Assembly (NCBI GenBank): GCA_015179025.1
Contig: WHUX01000052.1
Span: 266,374-330,373 of the forward strand
Direction: 5' to 3'
From: Terfezia claveryi
Lineage: Eukaryota > Ascomycota > Pezizomycetes > Pezizales > Pezizaceae
Length of the DNA: 64,000 bases
In this document: piece after piece, positions 34,387-46,202 of the stretch
Position numbering within the stretch: the stretch's first letter is position 1
How the letters are laid out: every line of letters begins with the position of its first letter
Position numbers and translations under genes: made by a program
Notes under the pieces: model-generated
What the model was told of the DNA's origin: nothing
What the model saw: only the letters and a program-made list of their open reading frames with translations
Databases searched by the model: none

Positions 34387-35788
34387 GTAGTTAGGTTAGC
34401 CTTTTTGGGGGATGGGTCCAGAGTACTCTATAGAGGCCTAGGTGTGTAGAAAATAAGAAGCATAATCAGATAGATATCATTAACTGGTTTACTATAATAT
34501 CAAAGAAGAAGCTGGCGGGGTATTGGCAAATACAGTAAGACTGGTTACCCTGAAATTTATGTACACGGAGATTTTTTTTCTTTCTTTCTTCTAATCCCTC
34601 CGATTGAATGTAAATATACAGTTAGGTGGCAATGACTTTGGTACCCCCCTTGCATTAGAGTCCTGCATTAGCATACATTTAGCACACATACTATAGGTTT
34701 AAAGCATGCTGCATACTCGCCCTCTGTTATGGGTACCTCCCTTATATCAGAGTCCTCATCTTTAGTATATATATTATAGGTTTAAAGCATGCTGCCTGTT
34801 ATGCGGGGTACCAAATTCATTGCTGTATATGAGTAGCAAGAGAACTGACAATTTGGGGTCTAATGTCTAAATTTTTTTTTTTTTTTCTAAAAAATAAAAT
34901 AAAAAAGAAATGGCAGGGAAGTTGTGAACAAACAAATCGCACACATATCCTTTCTCCTCTTCTTAACTCTCCGACCAGTTGATTTTTGGGGGTTCTTTCC
35001 CTTTATTGACACAATCATAGCTGTATACTACAAGATACCATCAAAACTCGACACAACCGACAAGTATTTCCATAGATGAGGAAGCTTGGACCTGTTACCC
35101 TCAGAGTTCCATTCACCTCTTCAGATTTGTTTTCATGCCCAGATGCGCAATTTTATCCATGTCCGACTCAAACTAGTAGACAATCCCATTAATTCGCAAT
35201 ATATAGATAGGTCCGACCATTAGCCAATTTCGATTTTCATTCTCAATTTATTTGTCATTGAGATTTCCCCACGTTTTACCCCATCTCTGATATTTCCCAC
35301 TTCATCATTCTATTCAAGCAAAACAGACCCAGCGACGAACCAAACCACAAACAAAATACAAAGCACTAGCCCCGCGCGAGATAAAGGCCATCCATCATAA
35401 TGCTAACGAAGAAGTCTGCTGCTTCTTGAAGAATGAAAAGAGAAAAAAAGCGAGCAACAATGCGAATAAGAAAAAAGTATTCCGGAATTGTAGTAACACA
35501 TAAAAAAAAGCAGCAGAAAATAATTATGGGTAAACCGAAAAGACCCGCAATTCCCAGATCACCAACTAAAGAAAGACTCGTAAGGCAGTGCTAAGGCACT
35601 ATAGACAAGGACCATTTACTACTCACAACACATTTCAGTTAGTTTCAGGTCCATACATACTAGAAAGGCCCAGGTAGTGTTCCGCACTCGACAAAATTGT
35701 GCACGAGTACCCCAATCTAGATTTTAAGTGTGGAGCATGCTGACAAGATAGAGATTTTCAACCAGACAAGCAAAGCGTAAGGGGTTAG
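34387..35788. other. Convergent intergenic, DBR1 and YRA1 3' ends
   Basis: 1.4 kb without a supported gene. It contains two imperfect copies of a repeat of about 92 bp (34640-34808), T/A-rich runs at 34570 and 34872, and AT-rich sequence typical of long 3' UTRs. No tRNA or other RNA gene was recognised. Confidence 0.4.
34640..34808. repeat. Imperfect tandem duplication, unit about 92 bp
   Basis: Both copies begin GGTACCYCCCTT. They contain AGAGTCCT, then TATAGGTTTAAAGCATGCTGC (at 34692 and 34771) and end in CTGTTATG. A third copy appears to begin with GGGGTACC at about 34804 but stops there. Confidence 0.75.
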
Positions 35789-37532
35789 TTAGGGTGTACC
35801 AACCATGATTCCGTCTTCATCCATGGCATCAGCTTGGACAGTTGTACTGGCATACTGTGAAGTAGTGGCACCTCCCACGGTAGGTGCTGGCGCACTGCCA
35901 TCCCAATACTCAGCCATCTCTGCATCCAACTCTTCGGCAGTCTTGGGCTTGGCTCGCCCTGGGCGGCCGCCGCGACCCGCAGGTCCTCCGCGCCTACCGG
36001 CTCGTGCTCCTTGCCCGCGGGTCGCTCCTTTTAGTGCCGCATTCGTAGCTGGCTTTGGCTTTGCTGCAGGCTTCGAGGTTGGGGCGACGGGGTTGGGCGC
36101 GCTATTATGTTGTCAGATATTTGTGATATATCTATTGCCCCGGCGTACGAGACTTACCCAACACGGGCTTCCAACCCAGGACGCTTAGGTTCGACGACCA
36201 ACTCCACCTGATCGTGGCTTAGCAATAGTCTTCACCTTCAACATAGTTCGTACAAACCTTCATGGGCCTCTTGTCGACCAAAACGCCATTGTAGGTAGCA
36301 GCGGCCTTTTCAGCGTCGCCATTTCTGCTGAAGACGATAGTTGCGATACCGCGAGAAATTCCGTTGGGTCCATAACTGAGAGAGCATGATTTAACGTGTC
36401 CGATTGCCTTCGAAAAGTACTCCTTTGAATCGCATTGCTGATGTCAGAATCGTTCGCCACCCGAAAGAATTGTTGATTGTGCAGCACATAGCAGTGAGAA
36501 AGAAAAAGGAGGCAGAACAAGGACGGGAGTGGAGCGAGATCATGAGCTGAGGTGGTAGTCGACCACTCCATAGTTTCGAAGACCGACGAACGCGAGGAGC
36601 CCCAGAAAGAAAAACAATGAAAATCTCCATTTGCCATGGAACCCCTTGTCAGAAATCCTCTCCCGATTCGAGTTCCAACCGAAGACAGCCGAGTGACTTG
36701 TTTCCGATTTTCGTTCGCCTCGATCCTCAAGAATGCTGTTGACGAACTGGTAAGGTGCCCATACTAGTGTAGAGAAATTCGCTTCAGAACTGATCATTTC
36801 GCTAGTCGGTTCAACATAAGATGCAGCAACAGGTTTCGCGAGTTCTGACAGCTCGTTACGTGACAGATAAAACAGTAACTCGTGAATGATGCGGATACAT
36901 CCCATACACAGCCGAACATTATATGAAATGAACATGCCCCAATGTTCGCGGTTCGTCGGCCTTTCACACATGTTGACAGGACATGGTTCATTGACAGCAC
37001 CATCAAAGCATCATAGAGTGAAGCCATGAGTTCTGGCAGCGCATACAAGATTGATTTCGCATCGTGGCAACTTGCAGGGAAAATGCAAATTGGATTTTTC
37101 GGCGAGCTCACTCGATCTCGCTCCAGGAGGCGTTTGGGAATTGCCAACTCCAATGTTCGATGTACAGACCGTGCACGACTTTAATCGTACAGGCAACATA
37201 CCTTGATCATTACTTCTTTCACATCCAAAGGCTGTTGTAGAAAGTTAGCGCTGGTGTCTCTTCAGTGGGGTGAATATTGAAGGAGTCAAACGTACCAAGT
37301 TCGAGACGATGATCTTGCTAGCGTCTCCTTTGGAAGAAGGGCCAGTTGGAATTGCCTTAGCAGCAGCCTTAGACTGTGTTTGGGTAACAGCAGCAGTTGC
37401 CTTCGCAGCAGCTGCGCGCTGAGGACGCTTCTTTACCCCGCCAACTGATCCAGCAGCTCCGCGTCGCCCACCCCGACCTCCCTTGCGTCCGGCAAGGATT
37501 TCGTCCAAGCTCTTGTCCAGATTGGTGGACAT
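35789..37532 (-). CDS. YRA1: YRA1/ALY-REF: mRNA export adaptor with RRM
   Basis: Nuclear TREX-complex adaptor that hands mRNA to the Mex67 export receptor. Exons 37532-37296, 37231-37202, 36422-36258, 36207-36158 and 36101-35789 close in phase to 264 residues. The N-terminus MSTNLDKSLDEILAGRKGGR is the UAP56-binding motif, followed by GGRRGAAGS. The RRM is SKIIVSNL|PLDVKEVMIK|EYFSKAIGHVKS, then SLSYGPNGISRGIATIVFSR. It ends TYNGVLVDKRPMK|VELVVE. After an RGG-rich box (GRRGGPAGRGGRPGRAKPKT) comes AEELDAEMAEYWDG, the C-terminal UAP56-binding motif. The third-to-fourth exon gap in the RRM is unusual: the intron at 36423-37201 is 779 nt, roughly ten times the local norm. Yeast YRA1 likewise has an exceptionally large intron used for autoregulation. 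Confidence 0.94.
36423..37201 (-). other. 779-nt intron in YRA1
   Basis: Donor AAG|GTATGT and acceptor GATTCAAAG. It joins MIK to EYFSK in frame within the RRM. No coding exon is required between them and no conserved domain is seen inside. Confidence 0.85.
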
Positions 37533-38856
37533 AATATTGGTAATAAGACGGGAAAAAAAGTATTTGGTATGAAGATTAGGGGGACTTTTGAAACACCGCT
37601 GCTCTGTCAACAAGACTTATTCGACGTGTTATTTGAGTGATGAAAGCGAATGGAGGTGGTAGATAGAAGAAGAATGAGGATGGCGTAAGTATTTGACTTG
37701 AGATCTCGGCTTTGTGCTCTTTAAGATGGAGAACTGACGTGAAGAGGATGTGAAGGAAGGGAAGAAGAGAGTGGGAAGAAGAGCGAAGCGAAGAGGAAGA
37801 ATTAAAAGGACAGGCGGGCCACTGCTGGTTGCGCCAAGCCCTTTGCCACAGAGGTAACTTTAGCCTGGCGTGCACCACAGCCTCAGTTGGATAACAAAAC
37901 TCAGCCCAAAACCAAGCTTAACGGCGACCTTCTGACGCTGTAAAGTACATTCAAATTCGAAACACCAGGGCCGATATATCGTTGATCAATAATGTTTGGA
38001 CAGTAGGTATAGTGTAAGTACTGTACATATGCAACCTTGCGTATGTGGTGCTATTTTTGGCTGGCATAATTGTAGAGTACCTACATAACTATGTATGTAT
38101 GAATGTACTCTAGACTATATACAGTGTAGTGGTAGTGGTGGTACTTCACAGAACCAGACTAATGAAACAGGTACCACCGGCGTTCCGGCTAATGTACGAA
38201 AAATGCCGTTGAACCCAACGTAGCCTTGTACTCCGTACTCTGTAGAATAAAAATAATATATGAGATTTTAAGACATTGTGGAAATCTTCTGCTTACCTTC
38301 AGTATCACAATCATTGATAGGGAGCCAGAACTTTTGTTGCATTCAAATCCTTATATGTTGGACAGATGTGAATATTATATTTTCCTCCACTTCCAGCTTG
38401 CACCACCAAATGATTATTAATAACCATTCCAGCAACAATACTATATAAACTCATCCCGATTGTTATTCCATGTATTTTCCGTGACACGAGACCCTCTGTG
38501 ACATACAGAAAATATAATTCTTGAAATTGTCAAATCTTGGTGAACGGGAATAGAGAAGTAGGTGTTTGTTCGTCGCAGAATTATCCTTGGTATTTACGCA
38601 CATAAAATCGCTAGCTGGAGTGCCCACTATCGATAAAGCTAGGCGGAGCCTCACCCAATTAACCCCCCCAGCATAAACCGCACCGTTCTCCGCATCTCCA
38701 TCCGACAATCAGGAAATTCTAGGGCAAGTGAAGAAACCTTTCCATTCCAATCTCTGTTCGGTCTGGACAATATCGAATCATTCCGTCAGTGCGCTTCCCG
38801 AGAAGTGGTATTTATTTGACCCTAGTGGAAATGCCAGTTGAGCTGTCTAGTCACCA
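37533..38856. promoter_or_regulatory. Divergent intergenic region, YRA1 and VPS8
   Basis: 1.3 kb between divergent starts. A purine-rich segment (37670-37800) lies in the YRA1 leader. The rest is AT-rich with scattered GTACTGTA words and (GTG)n at about 38125. No gene seen. Confidence 0.4.
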
Positions 38857-41800
38857 ATGAGCTCGTTGCCAGAGGGGAGCTCTGACATCCGTGGAAGGGG
38901 GGGCAATGGTGAAGATGAAAGTGGGATGGTTATTGGTGTACGAAAAGGGCTCGAGAGAACTGCCACGGTGGATGTGGTATTGAACAATGAGACCGCACAA
39001 ACGGACGCAAGTGGAAAAGTCACAGTAGGAGATGTAGAAACCGGTATGGACGATGATATTGAGGGCAACGAAATGGATGGAGGGTTGGGCAGACCAAACC
39101 TTGGGGATGTGGAGGATAGTGGTGCGTCGCAAAAGGTAATGGAGTATCTTCACGATGCCAGGGAAGATACTGAGGCAGGATCAACCGAGGCCATGTTTCG
39201 AGGTTACCAGAAGATCTACCATGAAGAGAAGAAGGCAGATGAGATGGACACCTCAGTATCCAGTCCTACTCTGTCTACTTCAATAGCAAATGATTCCCAA
39301 TCAGTTCATGTTAGTCCTACTTTGTCTACTTCAATAGCAGATGATTCCCAATCAGTTCATGTTGGTTACCAAGCGCTCCGTTTTCATTGTTACTCAGATG
39401 TTGATAATTAAACTGCTAGGACTCAGTCGCATCGTCTCCTGGGGGTAGTGCATATGATAGCCGTTTATCCTCATCTTTTCACAGCCCTTCACCATCGCTG
39501 CATCCATTCGATCACCGGTTTCAATCTCGATTACAGCCCCAAACACCGTCTCCCCTTCCCTCTGCCTTCTTCTCTACAAGCTCCAGAAGTTCATCAGGAC
39601 TTGGCCAGCAGGATGTACTCAACGGAAGAATTGATGCGAACAGCGCTCCATGGGACGTTATCAGGTGGACGAAGCTGAAGAAAATCACAACACAGGTCTT
39701 CTCTGAAGCCGGGAGGCGCAGCTTTGGAACACCAACATGTATCTCTATCGCCTCAACAATCGTGATAGGAACATCAAAAGGAATTATACTGGTTTTCGAT
39801 TATGTTCAAAACCTCAAGAACATCATTGGTCCTGGCACGAAGGGTAGGCTATCATGTAAATCATAATGGTAACATCCTGCTGACACTGCTAGCTGTCGAA
39901 TGCGGGTCGATCACTGCTCTAGCTGTCTCCGCAGACCATACTACCATTGCTGGTGGGCACTCACAAGGTCATATATTTACCTGGGAGCTGGCTAAGCCAG
40001 CACGTCCTTTTTTATCAATACCCCCGATCTCTTCTTCAGTTCTCGAACAACGTAGAGTTGATGGCCATATTGAGGGTGTATCTATATTGCATCTTGGTTT
40101 TTTGGGAACAAGACACACAGCTCTAGTTTCAGCTGATGGTTATGGGATGGCATTTTCTCACCTCACAACACGAGGACTTGGTGCCTTGGTGAGAATTGTG
40201 AAGACAGCTCGAATTTTGGGGAGATATCCTTTTGATATTCCAGCATCAGGTCGACCACGCAAGCCTAGTTCAGTATTGGCATTTGCCCCTCTTCCATTGG
40301 GAAACTCAGTCCAGGCAACAGATTCTATGGGTCTGGTGGCGATCCTCACTCCATATCTTCTAGTTGTCATATCAACCACACCAGTGGCTCAAACGCAGCA
40401 TAAAGCTAGTAGGCCAAAAGAGGTGGCTCATGACAAGGCACTCAGTGGATGTGTTGCCTGGTTTCCATCAGTCAAGCTCAAAGAGAGTTCGGTAAATTCA
40501 GATATACCGCCAAAGTCTTCCAAAGCTAAATTAGCATACTCTTGGTCGAACGTCCTTACTATACTAGAGCTGTCTATTGCCGAACCAAAACCTTCAGAAG
40601 ATCCAAACAGGCCCCCAGTCCTGAAGTTCCAGGCAAAGAGTAGATGGGAGTATGATGAGGCAATTGTGGCTGTACAATGGATCAGTCGACAGGTTGTTGC
40701 CCCTTGTTGCCCTGATTGAGCTGTGAAGCTTATAATCGACAGATATTGTGTGTTCTCACGACCACTCAGCGTTTGGTCATCTTAGAAGAACCTGGTCTCC
40801 ATATGACTGAAACATTCGATTTGATGCCAAAGCAAATAATTCATCATCGTCATTTCCGCCATCACTTGATGCCTTTGATAGATACCCTGGATGAAGAGGC
40901 ATCCTTCCACCCCACCATTGCTGACGCTTTCTATAATAGCTTCAAGACTTTCAAGGGCCGGGTTTTCTTGCTGGTATTCTTCCCTTAATCTCATAGAAGG
41001 AGACGTAACTGACTTGTGGCAGTGTCAATATGAAATATCGGTCGGATCTCTATCAAACTGGGCAGACAGACTACTTGCTATGATGGAACTTGGTGACTTT
41101 ATTGGCGCTATACAGCTTGCTACAGAATACTACGTCGGAGAAGCCAATAAGATCACTGTTGGACTTCCAGAAGAACCACATCTACGACACCCACTAGTAC
41201 AGGAGAAGCTCCTTGAAATGATGGCCGCGTCTTTAAGATACGCCTTTGGCAGAACTTCCTCGCCTCTGCATTCAGAAATACTGGGGAAGCACCAATTGCA
41301 AGAACTGGCCACTGTATGCTTCGTTTCATGTCTCTGCATGGGCACTATAGATTTCTTATACGACGAAGTCTTTGAGTATTACGTGGGCCGGGGATGTGAG
41401 GGGATCTTTCTAGAGACATTGGAGCTCTATATTCTCGAAGGGCGAATAACCTCTATTCCACCAATTATTATCAAGGCCCTCATTTTATATTTCACGTCAC
41501 TCGAACAGGAAAGCAGGCTGGAAGCCATGATATGCCACATGGACACAACTACAATGGATATTGACCAAGTTACAGCCTTGTGCAAGCAGCATAGCCTCTA
41601 TGATGCCCTCATATACGTATGGAATCGTGCTTTGGGAGACTACATTACGCCCATGATTGACCTTCTATCACTCTTGAAGCCAATTGTATATGGACGGGAG
41701 CTGCAGAACGATTACTCCATATATGTCGTCAATGCTCTAAAGATCTTTCCTTACTTGTCATACACTCTTACCGGACGCATATATCCCACCGGTGAGCTTC

Positions 41801-44247
41801 TCTTAGATGCTGAGGCTATTACTGCAAAGGCTGAAATATATTATTTTCTCTTCCTTGGGAGGGTCATAACGTGGCCACGACAAGGAGGGATGCCTTTTCT
41901 CACCAGAATAGACGGTACTCCAGAACAATCTTTTCCATATCTCCGTCTTATCCTTAAATTTGATGCGCCCAGATTCTTGAGCGCCCTAAATGAGGCCTTT
42001 GAGGATCCATTTCTCAATGGCCCAGCAGATCAGGCTTCCTCTGACATGAAATGCAAAGGGACCGAGGAGCAAATGTTTGCTCGCTCCGTCAATCGACAGT
42101 ATATTATTACCATCCTTCAGGAAGTTATGAACAGCAAAGAGTTTCCTCCACAAGACACCATATATCTGAATATGTTCATTGCTCGCAACCTGCCAAAATT
42201 CCAGCAGTTCATCCTTCTTACTGGAAGTGCTCTCAATAGTGTCCTAGTGGAACTATGCAATTACCCAGCAGCAGATATTGCAGATGACTGTCAGCTGAGC
42301 GTGGAATATCTCCTCTCTGTTTACCATCCCCCAGACCTAGAGCATTTGATTGATTTTTTCGAAAGAGCAAAGTTCTACAGAGTCTTGAAGTCAATCTTTA
42401 GGGCCGAGAAGCAATATGGAAAGCTTTTCCAGGCATACTTGAAAGATGAAGATTCCCCGGAGGCAATTTTTGGTTGTATCGAGGAGTGTCTACACCCACC
42501 AAACCAAATTTCAGCAAAGCAGCGCAATGGCGTCCGTGGAGTCATTGTGGAGAACGCGAGAAAGTTGATTGATATCGATAGCTCCATGGCAGCAAGGTAT
42601 ATTAACGCCTATGCAGCAGACCTTCATGGCCCTTTACTAGATGCGGTGCAGGATCGGCCACAGGATCAGTTCTCATACCTCCGTGCCATCCTTGAACCAC
42701 CCACTGAGAAGGAAGGTACGGGTTGGACTAGACCTGAGATTTTGGCCTCTACTCCGTCTATAGCAGAGCTTTATGTAAAGCTGATGTGCAAGTACGATGC
42801 AAGAAATGTCCAAGACTTCGTCAGCAACCTACAGTCCGGAGATCTACGACTGGAAGAAGTCCTACCGTCTATGGAGGAAAGTGGTGTTGTTGATGCTATG
42901 GTACCGCTTATGGCAAGGGAAGGCCAGGTTAGGAATGCTATGCATCGATTAATCGAACACCTGCACAGTCTCGAGGCTGTTTTGCTGGGGCTACTCCAGG
43001 CATATGTGGACTCTAGTGTGGAAAACTGCAGTATTGATGTAAAAGACCGTGCAGAGGATCTTCTTGCCTCTCTCAAGAAATATACTCAGGTCGGAATATG
43101 GCTCTGTCAAGACCACATGCTATCCACCAGCCAGACAGTTAGTTTGCACAGGAAATATACAAGACCCGATAACAAGGACTTATTATCTCAAGAAGAACTT
43201 CTCTGGTTAGACTTCATCGATACTGTCGTACAAATCGCAAAGAACTGTACATCGGCAGCTACTCCGTCAACAACCGCGGATAAAATTGAAGTCAACGGGC
43301 CAGCCTCAACTTTTGCCCCTGCTAGGACTCATAATATAGCTAACACTGCTATATTGAGTTTGCGGAAACTTGTCCAAACTGTATTCACTGCTTTGCTTAC
43401 TTCTACTACTACCCCCTCATCTTCTTCCTCCTCTTCCACCAACCGTCGCATTGAGCATATATCGTCATCATCTCCTCCTCCTCCTTCTTCTTCTTCTTCA
43501 TCAACAAATACCTCCTTCCTCCGTATCCTTCGCGCATTCCTCTCCCGCGCTTCTCTATCCTCCCCATCACTCTCCGAGCTCCGCTCCGTCCTAGCAGGGA
43601 TCTTTGATGCATATATGTACGAAAACCAGCTTCTGTCTTTGGCAAATAAGTTACTGGACAAGGACCGGTTTCAGCAAGTCGATTATTCTGTTCAACGGCG
43701 GACTGCGGGGTGGAGGCCTCTTGGGCAGGCATGTGAGGCATGTGGGAGGAGAGCGTGGGGGCTGGGAGCGGCAGGGGGGATTTTTGCAGCGTGGGAGAAA
43801 AGGAAGATAGAGAAGTATAAGAGGGAGAAGGAGGAGAGGGAACGGAAGGTGAAACCGGATGTTGTGGCGGTAGAGACTCAGCAAAGGGGAGGGGGTGGTA
43901 GTGCCTCGTGGGGGCCGCAGGTCGGCACTGGGAAGGGGAAGGAGAAAATGAAGATTAATACTGTCGTAGCTGCGGGGGCAATTACTCCAACCACTGCTAC
44001 TGCGACTACTGCTGCTAGTTCTACTGATGCTAATACTACTACCACCTCAGCGAGTGAGTTGGTGGTTTTCACTTGTAGGCATGTCTATCATAAAATTTGT
44101 CTGGAGGAACTTCAGGGTAATGGAGATGGTAATGGAAGGAATATGCTGCAACACAGGAGGGGAGGAGGAGGAGGGGTGGGTTCAGCGGCGGGTGGGGGAT
44201 TTAAATGTTTAGCTTGTGAACCCAGAGGAGTTGTAGGGCCTATTTGA
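38857..44247 (+). CDS. VPS8: VPS8: CORVET tethering-complex subunit with C-terminal RING
   Basis: Vacuolar protein-sorting protein of the CORVET complex at early endosomes; it binds the Rab5 homologue. Exons 38857-39360, 39420-39843, 39893-40692, 40743-40973 and 41023-44247 close in phase to about 1727 residues. After an acidic N-terminus there is a WD40-like region: CISIASTIVIGTSKGIILVF, AVECGSITALAVSADHTTIA, GGHSQGHIFTWEL, then HLGFLGTRHTALVSADGYG. This is the Vps8 signature, followed by an alpha-solenoid. The C-terminus has an atypical RING split by low-complexity inserts: GQACEACGRRAW (about residue 1555), then VVFTCRHVYHKICLEEL and FKCLACEPRG. Exon 1 holds a perfect-frame 51-bp duplication. 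Ser- and Thr-rich homopolymers (TTTPSSSSSSST, SSSSSSTNTS) interrupt the solenoid. The first intron donor (CAT|GTTGGT) is weak but keeps the frame. Confidence 0.92.
39262..39363 (+). repeat. 51-bp tandem duplication in VPS8 exon 1
   Basis: Two copies (39262-39312, 39313-39363) encode SPTLSTSIANDSQSVHV and SPTLSTSIADDSQSVHV; they differ at only a few bases. The second copy ends at the first splice donor. Confidence 0.9.
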
Positions 44248-44876
44248 TTCACTGTGCTTTTTGTTTGTAAACTATGTTTCTTTTCCTATTTTACATTGGG
44301 GCTATTTTGGTCTTATTTCTAATTCAATAGCCACTCTGCTTTAGTGCTCCTATAAATATTTCCTGCCACCATGGCTATCTCTCTTTGGAGGAGAGAAGAC
44401 GATTAAATCTTGTGAGTCTGGATAGTTTGTAATTAAATTAGCCATTTTATAGGTTCAAAGTAAACGACAGAAATTATCCAACCACTTAATGACGCTAAAG
44501 AGTCATGTTCATCGATTAGGCTGCAGGCTTCAGCACGCAGATCATTGATTTTGGCGGTCGATGACCATATATCCATCCTCTGCCAGACTTTGCAATGTTC
44601 TGAACGGGGTTTCCTGGAGAGATGTATGCAAAAAAGACAGCTACATACAGTACCCTGGCGAAAGTATATATTTTTGCAAGGGGGAGTCGCAAATACTTTC
44701 GCCGGGGTATTGTAGGTAAGTTTAACTTGATTTTTTTTTTTTTTTTTTTTTTCATTTTCCAGTTTAGTTAATGCAAAAAGAAAAGAAAAAAAAAGCCAAA
44801 CGTTTATAATAAATTAGTCTGGTATGCTACCCCATTACATATTTAACATCAGGCATATACAGTTACTTAGTTACTA

Positions 44877-45316
44877 GAGGGATTTAGCAAGCTTTTTCTT
44901 GTTAATGTTATTGCTATCGTTACTAAGCAGAAATAGCCTAAAAGTTAAAAGAGGTTTAGCAAGCTCTGATTGTTAAATGTTAAGTGCCGCCAACAACGTA
45001 CAGCGGCAGCAGCTTGGGATAGCGCTCAAAATAGTCGGTAATTTGTGTTTGATTTACGCTATGAGATAACACGCACTCTGGAGTTTGAAGAGGAGCTTGA
45101 TCCTGAGGATCTATAGTGAGACTTTGGATGTGTTCTGAGAAATATTCAAAGGTAGAGAGCGAGCGCAAAAGGGGTAGGTATTGATGGTACATAACCATAA
45201 GTGTGCGGCTATTTTTATTTACTAACAAATGGTTGCTATGGTAACATCGGAAGTTGTCGGGTTGCCATGGTAACTTAACAAGAATATTGACAAGAATCTA
45301 AGTTGCTAAATCCCTC
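44877..45316. mobile_element. MITE-like element with 14-bp perfect terminal inverted repeats
   Basis: The left end GAGGGATTTAGCAA (44877-44890) is exactly inverted at the right end TTGCTAAATCCCTC (45303-45316). Imperfect inverted similarity continues inward: TTCTTGTTAATGTTATTG on the left against TTCTTGTCAATATTCTTG on the right complement. TA flanks the left end and ATA the right, compatible with a TA target-site duplication. A second, direct copy of the end motif (AGAGGTTTAGCAAGCT..TTGTTAA) lies at about 44950. A minus-strand frame of 82 codons (45228-44980) has no transposase motif. The element is non-autonomous; its superfamily is not determined. Confidence 0.6.
45232..45274. promoter_or_regulatory. 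Two RFX-type X-boxes
   Basis: GTTGCTATGGTAAC (45232-45245) and GTTGCCATGGTAAC (45261-45274) match the palindromic X-box bound by RFX/Crt1 winged-helix regulators (GTNRCC..RGYAAC). The second matches both half-sites and the first differs at one base. Both lie inside the MITE-like element. Confidence 0.55.
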
Positions 45317-45586
45317 ATAGCTTAGAAAGGTAACCAAGGTATAAACCACCCCCACCCCCCAAAAAAAAAGAAAAAATTTTTCTTTGATTGCATTCTTACT
45401 AGAACTGACCTGTTCTCGTGGTATCAAGAGAACCTTTACATCAGATCAGTTTAACAATGCCCAGAGTACAGATTGATGTATCGTTTGATGTACTCCATAT
45501 TACTACTTCAGCCCCCAAAACGAACTCAGTTATCCGGAATACAACAGGGCTCATGCTTCTCGGTACAGACCCGGATTTTTGCAATG

Positions 45587-45614
45587 AAAAAAAAAAAAAA
45601 AAAAAAAAAAAAAA
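45587..45614. repeat. A28 homopolymer
   Basis: Uninterrupted A run in the VPS8-DPP3 intergenic region, about 270 bp beyond the MITE-like element. No retroposed gene body was recognised next to it. Confidence 0.9.
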
Positions 45615-46202
45615 CTGTGCAACTGTGCGGCTCCTGATCCAGGACACGAGGTTGTATGTATATTGCTTTTGTTATGGCGCCGGTAAGCACACGTAGGATT
45701 GAGGCACATGTTAAGAGATATTGGAAAAACATGATTGCCTTACCCCAAAATCAGAGATGATACCTTGGGATTCTTTGCTAAGCACTGCAACGAGGTTTCA
45801 TGCACGATAGGTTGCTAAAGCCTGATGGGAGAGCGATAATATAACGTTTCATGAACCCGCTGGTTCTATTTTGATAGGGTGACTGCTGTTGTTGCCTGTC
45901 CTCTGCCTCAACAGGGTTCTCCACCAACATTGATAGAAAGCTCTCGATGCACTGGCCACAACCAACCTGAATACAATTATCTTAAGGCCACACTGCGGAT
46001 CGTACAACCAAACTTAGACGAAAGCAGACCGTAAATTTCTCATGGATGATTATCGAGCGCTTAGCGAGGTAGTTATTTTATGCAGCTGAGAACTTCTAAG
46101 CTCTCAAATTTATTGATTCCTTCTCCTCGTTGAGGGTCTAATCAGAGACTAGCCTGTTCAAGTACCAGATTCCTTTAAGGCAGGTACTACAAATCTCCCA
46201 AT

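Larger units (their letters stand above)
44248..46202. other. Convergent intergenic with MITE-like insertion
   Basis: Nearly 2 kb between the VPS8 stop and the DPP3 stop. It holds the 44877-45316 inverted-repeat element, a T21 tract near 44731-44751, a C/A-rich run at 45347-45376 and an A28 homopolymer. The remaining sequence shows no gene. Confidence 0.5.
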
